DNA of 64,000 nt from Melampsora larici-populina 98AG31 (taxonomy: Eukaryota; Basidiomycota; Pucciniomycetes; Pucciniales; Melampsoraceae): assembly GCF_000204055.1 (NCBI RefSeq), contig NW_006768862.1:1885-65884 (forward strand). Reading direction: 5' to 3'. This document shows positions 9,061-20,640 of the stretch, piece after piece; position 1 is the first letter of the stretch, and each line of letters starts with the position of its first letter. Both the position numbers and the translations under genes were made by a program. The notes beneath the pieces are model-generated. The model saw only the letters and a list, made by a program, of their open reading frames with translations. It searched no databases and was not told the origin of the DNA.

Positions 9061-9535
9061 ACAATGATTGACCATGGTTGATGAAGATTGATGACAATCG
9101 ACAAAGATTGAGGACAATTGACAAATATTGAGGACAATTGATGAAGGTTGAAGACAATTGATGAAGGTTGAAGACAATTGAAGACCATTGAAAACATTCA
9201 AAAAGGTTTGGAGAAGATTTTAGAAGATTAAAATCCTGTCTTTAGTTGGTCCAGTTTGATGAGTGGAAACTATGAAAAAAGAAGATTGAGGACGGTTGAT
9301 GAAGAAAGAAGAAGATCGAGGACAGTTGACAAAGAAAGAAGCAGATCAAGGACGGATGACAAAGATTAAAGAATATCAAGGAAAATCTAAGTAGACTGAA
9401 GAAGATTGAGGACAATCGAAGAAGAAAGAAGAAGATCGAGGACAGTTGACCAAGATTGAAGAAGATCAAGGACAGTTGACAAAGATTGAAGAAGATCAAG
9501 GACAATCAAAGAAGATTGATGATGATGAAAGAGGT
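9056..9535 (+). repeat. Degenerate minisatellite of GATTGAGGACAATTGA type
   Basis: Imperfect tandem units of about 25-30 bp built from GAAGATTGA, GAGGACAGTTGAC and AAAGAAAGAAG. Translations of it (for example a Phe/Leu/Ser-rich minus-strand frame at 9242-9505) are periodic artefacts and not genes. It continues the tract at 3310-3381. Confidence 0.85.
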
Positions 9536-11215
9536 TTTGGAGGAGAGCAAGACAGGAAGGTACTTTGAAGCTCTTGATACAGAAGGTAGAATGTCTCCGG
9601 TCGGAGGTGTTGATACCTGTGAGACTGAGCTTGTAGCTGGCTGGCCAACATGCGGTTTTTGGCTGTGGTAGAATCTAACATTGTTGTTTGAATGTTACAG
9701 TTTCAGAAATGTATTTTATGGTTTTTGATTTTGATTTTTGATTTTTGGTTTTTTGATTTTTTGGTTTTTGGTGTTGCTGGTACTTTTTGTCAAAAGGTGA
9801 CAATGCAATGAAAATGGTGTTGACCACTGGAAATTTGGGCAAAAAGGGGTTTCTGCCTTGATTTTTACTCCAGTCACTGCCAGCATTAAATAGGTTCCCT
9901 GGTAGGAACATGACCTAGGCTGGGAATATAATTGAGAGAAGAATGGAGCATCAAATCATCTTGCACTGTACATCTGAGCCATAAAGCATACACTACATAT
10001 GTGCAAACATCTGAGTAAATCCTTAGCTATCAGCTACATACATGTCCGCTCAGTTATCTGCTCATCTAGATAAGCAAATCATGTGCAATACATGCTGTAA
10101 CTTTGTTCAGCTTGAGACACACATTTCAAAATATTGACTACATATATCACAATGGTTGCTCAGGAAATATACATGGAACTGTGTAACAGTAGCAGAATGG
10201 GAATATGATCCCTACCACCCATATTCCCATCTGGGAACCTCTTTAATGCTGGAAGTGAGTACAGGGGTTTTATCCCTGTATTTGAGTATTTTCTGTAGTT
10301 TTGTCTTTGATTTTTGAATTTCGCACCCGGGAATTGTGATTTTTGATTTTTGAAATTTCGCATTGTCACTTTGGAACGTCTCGCATTCCGTAGACATGTA
10401 CACATGTTTGTTATGACCAGAAATGGGGTCTTTTGAACCTGTTAGTTGAAGCCGATATTCTGAGCAACCACAAAACTATACACGCAAATTTAATATGTAC
10501 CTCTCAGTACTTAATGTCTCTAACCGGCAATTTTGTTTGTGCTCAACTCGGTTGTAGATATATGCTCCGATACATTTTATATTGTTGGAACAACTGGCTG
10601 CCACCTCAATTTTCTCTAACAGATATGCTCAATAAGTTCACTGCTACTTTACTCAAGTAGCTGAGTTGTTAAAAAGAAATGTATTGCTTTGAGTGCCAGT
10701 GTATCATACCCAAAAGCTGTTGTTCGGCTAAGCTTGAATTTTATGAGAAATTGAGCAAAGTCGGGAGCAACCGTATTGGAAGCTACATTTGCACATAGAG
10801 TAGAAGATGTCGAAATTAAATTGAAATCCACTTGATTCTTGAGTTGTAAAAATATGAATAAGAGGTCAGATTAACGACGATCGAAAGCCCTAAAAACAAC
10901 TATACCACACGAATAGCGAAGCTCCCCGTGTATAGTGTTTGCCTGACAAACACATCATATAGAGCAACTTACCCAAATACGAAATCGAAGAAACTGTTGG
11001 GGACACATGAAAATGGGATCGGCCGAAGATTAAATGTCATGCAATTTGAGAATATATCAATAGGTCGGGTGAGTGCAAGCAAATTATATGTTACTCGAGT
11101 CAAACTATAGGCATTTGGTACCTCCAAGTCTAGCTTCTTTGTTTAGTTAAACAGATACATCTGTGAATAAGCTATTTGCTGCTTCAGTTCATATCTTTTA
11201 TCCACAGTTTTATAC
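9536..11215. other. Intergenic, no gene seen
   Basis: Contains a T/G-rich low-complexity patch near 9715-9775 with repeated TTTTTGATT and TTTTGG. A weaker TTTTTGATTTTTGA patch lies near 10340. Nothing coding is recognisable. Confidence 0.5.
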
Positions 11216-12493
11216 ATGCCTTCTGCAACAGCTCTTCCAGTTGAGGTGATCGACAAAATCTTATATTATTTCTGCGGTGATGCGTCATACAAACCAACAG
11301 ACGACTACAATAGTGCCAAAGCGTCATTTCTAAATCAAAAAACAGTTAAGGACTTACTCAGCTTACAGTTATTAGGCCACAACTGGGCAGCAGCAGTTCA
11401 ACATATTGTGTATCGTTCTCTATACTTGACGATTCCGTGGGGAAATCAGTTACTGGACAAGATTTCCAGCGGCAATATGTTCTTTTCAGGAATACCACGT
11501 CTACGTCAACTCACTTTAAATCATGTTATGTACAAAGGCGACGTTGGTCCAGGATCTTTCTATGAACGCATCAAAGATGAGAATATGCGGAAATTGGAAC
11601 TCGAGCAACAGCGTTCGTCAACAAAGTCTTTTTTCATGCAAGATGCTGCCAAGATCATTACCTTATGCGGTTCAAACCTAACTGATCTCAGGATAATGTT
11701 CACCAACTCAGTCGGATTCTCGGATGATCTAATCGTTGCTATAAAACAAATCACGAATCTGAAAAACTTGGCGATTGAAGGTGATGCCTTTCACAACCCG
11801 AGCAACAACTCCAACTCATTAATCGCAGTGCTAAACAATGTGGATAACCTCGAGTCTTTATCCCTTAATTTTGGTACTTTGGAATCGTTAAATCTGAAGA
11901 TGAAAGCACTGCCAAACTTAGAACACCTTTGGGTGGGTTGTCACACCATGAACATCGACGCAATTGTTGATTTTTGTGAGACCGTAGGCAAAGGAATCAA
12001 GGTGCTGGAGTTGATGCCAACGGGCAACAATGAAGATTCAAAGCGGGTAGTAATCGCACGCAGAAACTCGCTACGAGTGCTATTCACAGATACGCTTCCG
12101 TGTTACCTACCTCAATCTCTTCATATGACACGTTTTCCAAAACTGCGCATCGTCAGGAACCTTTATCTTGACGGCTTAGTTAGGCACCCGGATTGGTTTG
12201 AGTGGCCTATGTTTCAAACGGTCGAAATCTTTATCACACGTTATCGAAGAGGCTATGCTTACTGGCAAGAAGATTTAGACAAGATTATGAAACGTCCAAT
12301 GCCACCAAATTTAAAGCACTTTGTCTTTTTAATTCATCAAAATACCTTACGTAAGGAAACAAAGTTAATCCGAGCGTTCAGAACCCTTGGGGTTTGTTGC
12401 CACTTTGTAACTAAATTATCTCATTACGATATGATGGTAAGCGGATTTTTTAACTTTGAACTTCGGGTGGTATGGGATGCTAATAGATGTTGA
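11216..12493 (+). CDS. F-box-like protein, multigene family (intact copy)
   Basis: 425 residues, apparently one exon, ATG at 11216 to TGA at 12491-12493. The N-terminus (LPVEVIDKILYYF, then LLSLQLLGHNWAAAVQHIVYRSLYL) has the spacing of an F-box: LP-x-E-h-x-x-h-L-x-x-h, then a hydrophobic and tryptophan-containing second half. After it come irregular leucine-rich segments (LTDLRIMF, LKNLAIEG, LESLSLNFGTLESL, LPNLEHLWVG, LRVLF), as in F-box/LRR proteins. F-box proteins normally dock to Skp1 in SCF ubiquitin ligases and bind a target with the remaining domain; that role is inferred here. Two decayed relatives lie at 13729-15006 and 29223-30078, marking a lineage-expanded family. I assign no gene name. 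Confidence 0.75.
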   Translation: MPSATALPVEVIDKILYYFCGDASYKPTDDYNSAKASFLNQKTVKDLLSLQLLGHNWAAAVQHIVYRSLYLTIPWGNQLLDKISSGNMFFSGIPRLRQLTLNHVMYKGDVGPGSFYERIKDENMRKLELEQQRSSTKSFFMQDAAKIITLCGSNLTDLRIMFTNSVGFSDDLIVAIKQITNLKNLAIEGDAFHNPSNNSNSLIAVLNNVDNLESLSLNFGTLESLNLKMKALPNLEHLWVGCHTMNIDAIVDFCETVGKGIKVLELMPTGNNEDSKRVVIARRNSLRVLFTDTLPCYLPQSLHMTRFPKLRIVRNLYLDGLVRHPDWFEWPMFQTVEIFITRYRRGYAYWQEDLDKIMKRPMPPNLKHFVFLIHQNTLRKETKLIRAFRTLGVCCHFVTKLSHYDMMVSGFFNFELRVVWDANRC

Positions 12494-13728
12494 ATTGATT
12501 ACCGCAGGATTTAGTTACGGAGCTCGAGAACCAGAAGAAAAACACAGCAAGAAAGGAGAACGCTATGATAGTCAGTTGTCTGTTTGAGCCCAGTTAATGC
12601 AAGATGCTGATGAACCTTGAACTGTCTTAATACTCCACAACTAAATTACAGGACTGAGAGCTTATCCAACACAACAACCCGAAAATAAGATGCCAGTGTA
12701 GTTAGTTGTATCAATTCAGCGATTCTTTCACATTGAGTATTTCCACTACAAGTTACATTTAAGTAGTTGTTTTGTTTGACTATAGAATTCCATTCAGAAC
12801 TAAGTTTTTTGTTAGTTGACGTAAGAAGAACAATCGCCGTTATTGATGATAATTTATATGCTCCTCCATCTAAGTAATTCTATTGAAAATAACAATGTTG
12901 TGCTCGTGCTGATAACATTGGTAAAACTTAAATAATAACGCGCGCGTAGGATGCTGATCTGAGATGGAGAGTAAATACAATGTAACACCTCCAGAGTCAG
13001 AAGTGACCAAAGCATAGACCATGCTACGTTGAAGTGATAAGTTCTTTGTATGTTGCAGAAGCAAAAATTGGATCTCAGCGAGCATTGCAATGCCTTTGGG
13101 TATTTTTGTACAGCATGAGTAACTACTTGACTCCACCACCAGCGAAGTTAACAAACCTCAACAACAAAACACGACCTAGGGACTTAATATGGCAATTGCA
13201 TTGAGGTCAGACGTTATTCGAAGTGAGCGGATGTGTATATACAAGGCTCTAATAAACTAAAGTAAACTCTTTAACATCTTCTTTTCGCAAAAAGCATGGA
13301 CTGTTCTATTCAAGCGCCGATTCATAAAGCCCGCCAAATTACCCAAATTCAGTTGAGAGACTACCAGAGAAAAAAGACAAAGCAATTCAAGCAAACCAAG
13401 TCGCTTATAATTGGGGTCATCAGGGGATAATCAGATGGCTGAAAGATCAAACTATCAATTGGGTATACAAATGACGCTTATCCTCAGCGAGACAAGAGAC
13501 TGTAGCGTCAATATTTCAACGTCATGAATTGGCCTCAATACCCATGATGCATGCTCGCGATCAATTCACCAGGCAATATCTACTGTTAATTCAAATGGAA
13601 TAAAGTAAAATTCAAATACCTAATTGAATTTGGGAATCACATTAATAACTATAAAGAGCTGATAAAGGTTTATAAATTCTAACTGGTAGGACTGCGTTTG
13701 CCCCCTGATGAAAGCAGCGTAGCACAAA
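12494..13728. other. Intergenic between F-box-like paralogs, no gene seen
   Basis: AT-rich with no recognisable exon. Short minus-strand frames at 12854-13154 overlap one another and show no family features. Confidence 0.5.
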
Positions 13729-15006
13729 ATGCCTTATTCGCCTTCCCTCCCAGTAGAGGTTGTAGAACGAATTATCAGCTTCCTCTGTCCCAGCTATGGT
13801 GCAACAACTACGGAATCATTGAATAGCGCAGACCAACCTTTTCCCGATCCATTGTCAATCAAACAATTGCTAAGATTGCGTTTGCTCGCCAGATCTTGGG
13901 CAGCTGCCATTCCACGATTGGTTTATAGCTCTCTACATTTAAGAACACCTCTAGTCAATAAGTATATCATCAAAATGTGGAGTAATTGCTTAACTGTTTC
14001 CGATTTATCCAACCTGCGTTGACTATGTTTAAATCAACTCATATATATCCCAGCTTCGAAAGCCGATGGATATCATATGGCCCTCTCGGATGAATGCAGT
14101 GATCAGTTTGAATTTGAATATAGTCGTTGGGAACGTAACTGCATCTTTATGCCGGACGCCGCAGATATCATTAGTTTGTGTGGTTCAAGGTTAATTGATT
14201 TGAAGTTGATATTTTCTGGCTCAGTTGGGTTTTCGGATAGCATGGTGGTTGCGATTAAACGTATCAAGAATCTCAAAACTTTATCAATTGAAGGAACTTT
14301 AACACGATGCGTTAGAAATGACTCAACATCCTTATCTGCTGTATTGCAAAACAGCCATACTTTGGAATCTTTGTCCTTGAGATTAATTAGTTTACCGCGC
14401 TTGAAAATGGAACCTGGATGCTTACCGAATCTATCGCATTTTTGGATCACGTACCACCGATATAACTTAGATGCGATCACTCAACTGTTTCTGAATGGTG
14501 CTAAGCAAATCAAACTCCTGGAACTCGAGGCTCCTCAACGACCTACAAACCACAAGGCGATGATTATGGCATTGAACGAAACACTTGAAGGAATAACTGT
14601 CAACACAATCCCGGATGATCTCCCTCGTTCAATCCGAATTAAATCTCTACCCAAACTTTGAGTCATCCGCTGCAAAGACATCCATCCATCAAGCGAGCGT
14701 CCAATTTGGTTTGAATGGGCGATATTCAGGACACTTGAAGTTATCATCACCAGCTACTCCAACGACAAAGCGTACTGGGTGGAGGTTTTGAATTCACCGG
14801 GTGGACCTAGCTTGAAAGAAGCCAGCAAATTGAAAACTTTCATTCTTATGACCGCGAGTCATAATCACACCGAAGAACTTGAGATAGCGCACTTATTCAG
14901 TACTTACGGTATCAATTGCCACTTTATGCCCGATATAACTCATACTGAAATATTAGTAAGTTCTATGCAATCTAATTTGTCCTTCTTCAAGTGGAATTCT
15001 TGCTGA
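13729..15006 (+). pseudogene. F-box-like paralog broken by two in-frame TGA codons
   Basis: A same-strand copy of the 11216 gene. The F-box part is clear (LPVEVVERIISFL, LLRLRLLARSWAAAIPRLVYSSLHL). The body aligns through ADIISLCGSRLIDLKLIFSG, LKTLSIEG, LPNLSHFW, and WFEWAIFRTLEVIITSY near the end. All three open pieces are in one frame, with no frameshift. They are separated only by TGA at 14020-14022 (where the intact copy reads Gln in LRQL) and TGA at 14659-14661 (Arg in the intact copy, KLRIV). The total length, about 425 codons, equals that of the intact gene, and both end with Cys then TGA. This points to very recent inactivation. Confidence 0.85.
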
Positions 15007-15595
15007 ATTAGTTCTTGATGTGGAACAGGACTTGATGGGCGGAAAGAGTGAGCAAGAATCGTAAGCAAACGAATAGGATCAAGTTCCGTAAGTAGTTCCG
15101 GTACATGAATATAGCTCTTAACTACATACACTAACGGAGTAATTTAGTTAGGGCGATTGATATCATTCAATGAGCATATTTCAAAATGAAAGTAGCAGAT
15201 AGAGTACGCGTGATGGAAGTTTCTAAGGCCACTTGACTACTTTTTACTTTCTAAATTGCCTCAGAGGCATTGCCAAGTTGTTTTGTGCATGCTAAATAAT
15301 AAGTAGAGCTGGAGTACTTCAAACTCGCTGTGTAATAACTTTTATTCTTGTTGTTGAGTCCTTCAATTTGTGCAGAAAGTATAATTTTGATGCAAAAGCA
15401 CAGCTACAATGTTAGCAAAGTGAGTCAGGGGTGAGTGGTAGGTGGCCGCAGATGCCACGTCCGGTGTTAAGCAATTCAGTGTTCTTTGGAAACCTGTCTA
15501 GAAGTGGAAGCTTTCACATGGTGTTCCACCGAGGCAAGATATTTCGCTGCCGCAAACCAAGTTGGCAAAGAATTGCATAGACCAAGAGTTCGAGT
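15007..15595. other. Intergenic, no gene seen
   Basis: AT-rich and non-coding as far as I can tell. Confidence 0.45.
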
Positions 15596-15622
15596 GCGGC
15601 GCCCGCCGCCCAACTTGGCTAG
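15596..15622 (+). mobile_element. Candidate Helitron 3' terminus
   Basis: GCGGCGCCCGCCGC hairpin, a short spacer, then GGCTAG followed by T. It has the same structure as the blocks at 28334, 49308 and 50419. Confidence 0.6.
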
Positions 15623-18167
15623 TCCATGTTAACGGCAAACATGCAATTCAAACAAAACCAATAAAACCTCCACCGACTCCCCCAACAAGAGTGAGTTTTG
15701 CCCAGCCAGAGTTTCAGCCTCACAATGATCACTTTCCATTCTCATATTACCTTGAATTGATCCATCCAATCTATCTGTCAATTGGTTTACACAATTCATC
15801 TTTTCACTATCTCCTGATCACCATTTTCTTACAAAGAACTTCAACTCACCTCTGCTTACAATCCACTCAATAACAGGTCAAATTTTCTAAATCACACACT
15901 GTAAGCTCTTCAAAGTAGAACAGATATTTAATGTGAAAAAGTATACAACTCTTCAAGTGAGGCATACATCTATCAACTGTGTAATGTTTTCTTCCAAACC
16001 TTTTTCTTCTATCCCTCATCCACCTAGAAAAAAATTGATCCAAATCAATTAAATATCATCAGAAGCAACAATCTCAGTCATTCCAATTCAAAATGAAATT
16101 TATCTATCAATCATGCAAATTTAAAAAAACTAACAAATCAAAAAGATCACAAACCGACTTAAAAAACAGCAAAGACAAAGATAGAGATTGAATTGAAGTA
16201 CAATAACTATATCACCTCATTGAAGTGTTAAACAGTTGTGATCAAAATGTCTCATGAACAATGAATATGAAATCCCAATCAAATCAACAAAAACATCTGT
16301 TGATCTTCAGCTATCAATCCTATCCCACCCAGATTGATGTCACATCAACAGGGATTGAAAGTAAGTATTGTCTTAAAATGAATTTCATATGATTGCCTCA
16401 CTGACCTCTTTGGAAGTGTTCTCACAAAAATCTACACCACATCAAACAACATAGTTTTAATCAGAACTCTGGGCTCATTCAAATTCAACCTAATGAACAA
16501 ATGAACTCAACTATCTTCAATCTGATCCAAACTGAATCTAAATTTGTAACAAATTGACTTCAGGACATACATAGAAACAGTTTCTTATCATAAATTTGAA
16601 AGTCAGAGATCCTTTTAGCGCATCTACCCCCAATCAAAACCCAGCAAATTATCTTAACCAAAGAAGACCTTTGACCAATCTACATTCAAATCACAATTGC
16701 ACCCAATTTGGACATCTTGATCAAAATTCAGTGCAAAAGCGCAAACAAAAGTGGCAGATGTGCTTGGAACATCAACAAAATCTACACTTTGCTTTCACCC
16801 TATTGTCAAATGCATGACAGTAGAATATTTCACCTCTTATTATAACATATGTTTCAGATTGTGCTCTCAATGAAACTCATCAATAATTCTTCAATACATG
16901 AATACCCATCATATTCATCATGAACTTGACAACCCAAACTCTAATATACATATCAAATTCAAAGCTCAGCACACATCTGATTGTATAACTTTGGTTTATT
17001 TTTAGATTTCAAATCCCTTGATCATGTTCTTCATCCAATATCAGAAGAAAACCATAAAAGTCTGATACTTCTTGATGAATAACTGTAGCCTCAAAGTTCT
17101 TAGTCAGTTTAAAAGACTATCCCTTACCCGAAAATCAAACCCAAACAGTCAATATAGCTGATATAATGAAAACTTGTTCATCAGTTCATTGTGAGTTTGG
17201 ATTCTCCATCTTTGTTAATTGAAGTTGGCAAGTCATGAAATATGTAATTATTTCCAAGATTTATCAATCAGCTCAATGTCTATTCTAGAGGTTTATTGTG
17301 AGGGTTGGGTGCTCTGCTGAGGACTCAAGACTCAATAAATGGGCTAGGGACAGTTTATGATTCTAAGTAATTATCTTTTGTGTTTTAAATATGAAGTAAA
17401 TACAATTAAAATTATGAAGAAAAGAGAAAGGGGGAAGGAGGACTGGTCTGTTTGGATAAATCCAGACAGACTACAGTTAAATGACTCCTCAAAAGGAGAT
17501 TTTAATACAATCATAATTAATTACAAATAATGAAAACTGGATCCAAGGTCTTCCTTCAAACCTCTATTGACAGAATGAAGAGTGAGGTCTAGATCACTAC
17601 ACTGGTTGTTCTTATGGTCACCAACCTAAGTACTTGTATATAGGACACTACCCTTTGATTTGTTGAAGGTCACCAACCTAGTAAAGAATTTACTTGGGGA
17701 AAGTAGGGGATCCAGGGAAGTGAAGGGGGCTTACTTGCTTTTAGTCAGGAAGCTATTTGAAGTAAAGAAGTAAATCACTAGCCACATGATTCTAAGACTC
17801 TTGATTATGAAATTCAATATTACTTTGAAGTTGTTCTTTAAAAATGATGTGTAATAAAAGCTTGGGGGAAATCTCTGAAGGCTGAGAGAGGAGAGGTTTA
17901 TATACTCTCCTCTCTAAACCTGATTGTAGTGATATTTGTTACTATCACTACATTGGTTCAGGGTTAAATATTACTAGATGTTAATGGTTATGATTAGTAA
18001 TGCTTGATTACATATACATGTTATGTATGATATGTAATATAAGCATCTTAACTCTTGACACTGAGTTATGAGGTGTAAATGGTGTTTTATTACATATCAC
18101 ATGTTGTTTTAAGTGTACATGTATATGTAATAAGTGTTTTGGTACATTGTATTACATGTTAAATACA
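15623..18167. other. Long AT-rich intergenic region, no gene seen
   Basis: No coding exon is recognisable. Two short direct repeats (GGTCACCAACCTA) lie near 17620 and 17670. A perfect short hairpin flanked by TAGTGAT and ATCACTA lies near 17925-17955. Part of 17280-18160 may be a decayed LTR or MITE, but I could not find matching ends. Confidence 0.4.
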
Positions 18168-18175
18168 GGCTAAAC
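18168..18175 (+). repeat. 8-bp target duplication GGCTAAAC, left copy
   Basis: Repeated at 19538-19545 immediately after the element. An 8-bp duplication is typical of hAT transposons. Confidence 0.85.
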
Positions 18176-19537
18176 TAGGGCTGTGACCCGGCCCTGAACT
18201 TCCAGGGCCGGCCCTGGGGCTTTGCGCGACCCTGAGTAGACCCGAGGGTGTTGAGAGACACCTTCTGTCTATCATATTTCTAAGTTTCAGCTGTCGTGAA
18301 AGATAACTTACAAATCATTACACATGAACATCTTAAGTATCATCACAGTTTAATCCTGACAGATTAAAACTCAAACCCTAATCATCTCTTATTTAATTCA
18401 CACTTCCTCCACGACGCGCGTAAAACTCTTTTCCTCATCCGTCTGTATACGGTAGGAAAAGAGTAAGTCAAATCCTTTATACTATCTACACGCCTCATTT
18501 CTCTCATTTCATACGATACACATCTCAAGATATTCTCTTCTATCATTTCAATTCATCTTAACTGATTGTTTTATCATTTCATCTGATTATGTATCGACGC
18601 TAGATCAACGTACTAAACTTGCGCGTCGATTCCTTTGTTCTATTTTTATCCTTGACCTGAAATCACACAGGTCAGACAACCTTAGATAGAGTTATAGTTC
18701 TCTCTCAAATCCTCATTATCTAACACCTCCTATTTTTTTCTCTTATGTTGTTATGATCTGATTGTATAGGTTAGTTCAGGTAGTTAGTGACGTGAGGTGA
18801 AGAGGTACTCACCTCTAGAAATTGTCACGGTTAATCAGGTGAAATATTATCCGTCTGTATACGGTAGGAAAAGAATCAACGTACTAAACTTGGGTGTCGA
18901 TTCCTTTGTTCTATTTTTATCCTTGACCTGAAATCACACAGGTTAGTTCAGGTAGTTAGTGACGTGAGGTGAAGAGGTACTCACCTCTAGAAATTGTCAC
19001 GGTTAATCAGGTTAGTTCAGGTAGTTAGTGACGTGAGGTGAAGAGGTACTCACCTCTAGAAATTGTCACGGTTAATCAGGTTAGTTCAGGTAGTTAGTGA
19101 CGTGAGGTGAAGAGGTACTCACCTCTAGAAATTGTCACGGTTAATCAGTGTCAGGTATCTCGACGGACTTCGTCGCTTTTCAGAGGGCCCTCAAAAAGTG
19201 CTCAGGGCCGACCAGGGCACACCCTGAGCTCATTATAGGTGCTAAAACCCGGCAATAAGGTTATTATTTTGAATTTTCTTGTATGGTTGTGTGTTTGAAA
19301 TGCTTTGTAGAAGCTATATGAGCCTACATCAAAATTGAAAAGAGCTATAGGAGGAAATTTAGAGAGAAAATTTTTGTTGCCGCAGCAAAAACAGAGCGGG
19401 TCTTGAGAAGCCCCGCCCCGCCCGAGGTGCCCGCAGGGCTTTCATCACCCTACCCATGTGTGTCAGGGCACGTACCATTTGCCTCCAGAAAGACTTTGGG
19501 CAGACTCGGCCGGGGCCAGGGCCGGGTCACAGCCCTG
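18176..19537 (+). mobile_element. Non-autonomous hAT-type element, 1.36 kb
   Basis: Ends are inverted: AGGGCTGTGACCCGGCCCTG at the left and its reverse complement at the right, with an 8-bp GGCTAAAC duplication on both sides. No transposase frame is inside, so it would need a helper hAT. Ends are GC-rich while the interior is AT-rich with internal duplications (18438-18465 against 18851-18877; 18603-18671 against 18875-18943). A related shorter copy seems to lie at 54322-54645. The ends differ from those of the full hAT at 58986-63497, so that element is not an obvious helper. Confidence 0.85.
18769..19147 (+). repeat. 69-bp tandem repeat inside the hAT-type element
   Basis: Four near-identical 69-bp units: 18769-18837, then 18941-19009, 19010-19078 and 19079-19147 head to tail. 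Each unit contains the palindrome GAGGTGA...TCACCTC, which could form a hairpin. The first unit is separated from the others by 103 bp that duplicates upstream element sequence. Confidence 0.9.
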
Positions 19538-19545
19538 GGCTAAAC
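19538..19545 (+). repeat. 8-bp target duplication GGCTAAAC, right copy
   Basis: Matches 18168-18175. Confidence 0.85.
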
Positions 19546-19671
19546 TCAGTATACAACATGTAATCAGTTGTATACATAATGTTTTTAATGTTACAGGTTA
19601 GTTTTGGGTACATGTATATGTACTCAGGGCTGACATTGATTGGAAACCAAACCAATATATTGGCAATGTTC

Positions 19672-20640
19672 TTATGCCCAGCCCCAGGAAAGGGCTGCAC
19701 CATTGAGGGTAGTGTCAAGGTCTACCATTAATCTTGCTTCTGGGTCAAAGTGATATTTAGCAATCTGAACTTTGCTTCTCTTCTGGAGCTCATCAACTCT
19801 GAATTCTTCTTTTTGAATGTTTAGTTTTTTTTCAAGTTTTCTAGATATCTTACTTGGATCTGTAAATGACAAACGCTGACTGTCAAATCCCTTATTCTCC
19901 TCCAATGAACAATTCAGTTAAAATGACTCTTGCATCGAATTCACACCACTTAACATCAGTCTTCTTATTGTTTTGAGATGTTTACTCTGACATACTTGAT
20001 CTGTTGATTTGACCAAAGAGAAATCATTAGAATATTTGATTGTCATTCCTGTCCCAAGCGGATTGAGGTGAACTTTTTGATGATTATTGATATTTGTGTA
20101 TTCCCTCAATGTCTCTTGATGTTTAGCTGTTGTTTTATACAAATTACTACCAAAACAAGATTGTGAATAAATTTTAAACAATGGGCTTTTGCACACCTTT
20201 CGATTTTGATACGGATTCATCAAAACTCACTTAATTTTATTGACTCCACCTGGATGATGTGACATTGAGTTTCAGATTGGGATCTTCTACACCATCATTC
20301 TTTGATGGTAAGCTTAAGGATACTCTGATCAGAGTGTGCCATATGAAGAAAAATGGCCTACTTAGTCAACTTTGATAATTGAACTTGGTTCAATAACTTA
20401 GGAAGAGTATAAACTATAGCCAGAAAAAGTGTGAATATTTTAGCAGAATCAGCGAAACAGTTTGAATGTCGAACTCTAAAAATTGATGGGTACTTGTGAT
20501 GAGTGATCTGATTGGAATTATTCTGACAAATGATTGATCTAGAATTATACATGCTTCTTGTGGTAGCCAAATATACAACTGGTGGTATGGATAACCCAGA
20601 CAGTAACAATCAAATTGAGGTGATCATCAAGAGCAAACAT
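19672..20640 (-). pseudogene. Possible decayed or multi-exon uncharacterised gene
   Basis: Not recognised. Two open pieces at 20223-19918 and 19905-19672 are in the same frame and separated by one TAA. The second is rich in charged residues (SRKLEKKLNIQKEEFRVDELQKRSK). A further piece upstream (about 20630-20358) begins with a hydrophobic run that resembles a signal peptide (LLLSGLSIPPVVYLA) and is preceded by an in-frame TGA. They may be exons of one minus-strand secreted-protein gene or unrelated chance frames. I claim no function. Confidence 0.2.

Noticed and set aside
9242..9505. Minus-strand 87-codon frame rich in Phe, Leu and Ser
   Set aside because: It is a translation of a 25-30 bp tandem repeat, with repeating LSSIFF words.
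15562..15873. 103-codon plus-strand frame
   Set aside because: It runs through the Helitron-like terminus and shows no family features; likely chance.
18769..19147. CRISPR-like array
   Set aside because: Units are 69 bp head to tail with no unique spacers, inside a eukaryotic DNA transposon.
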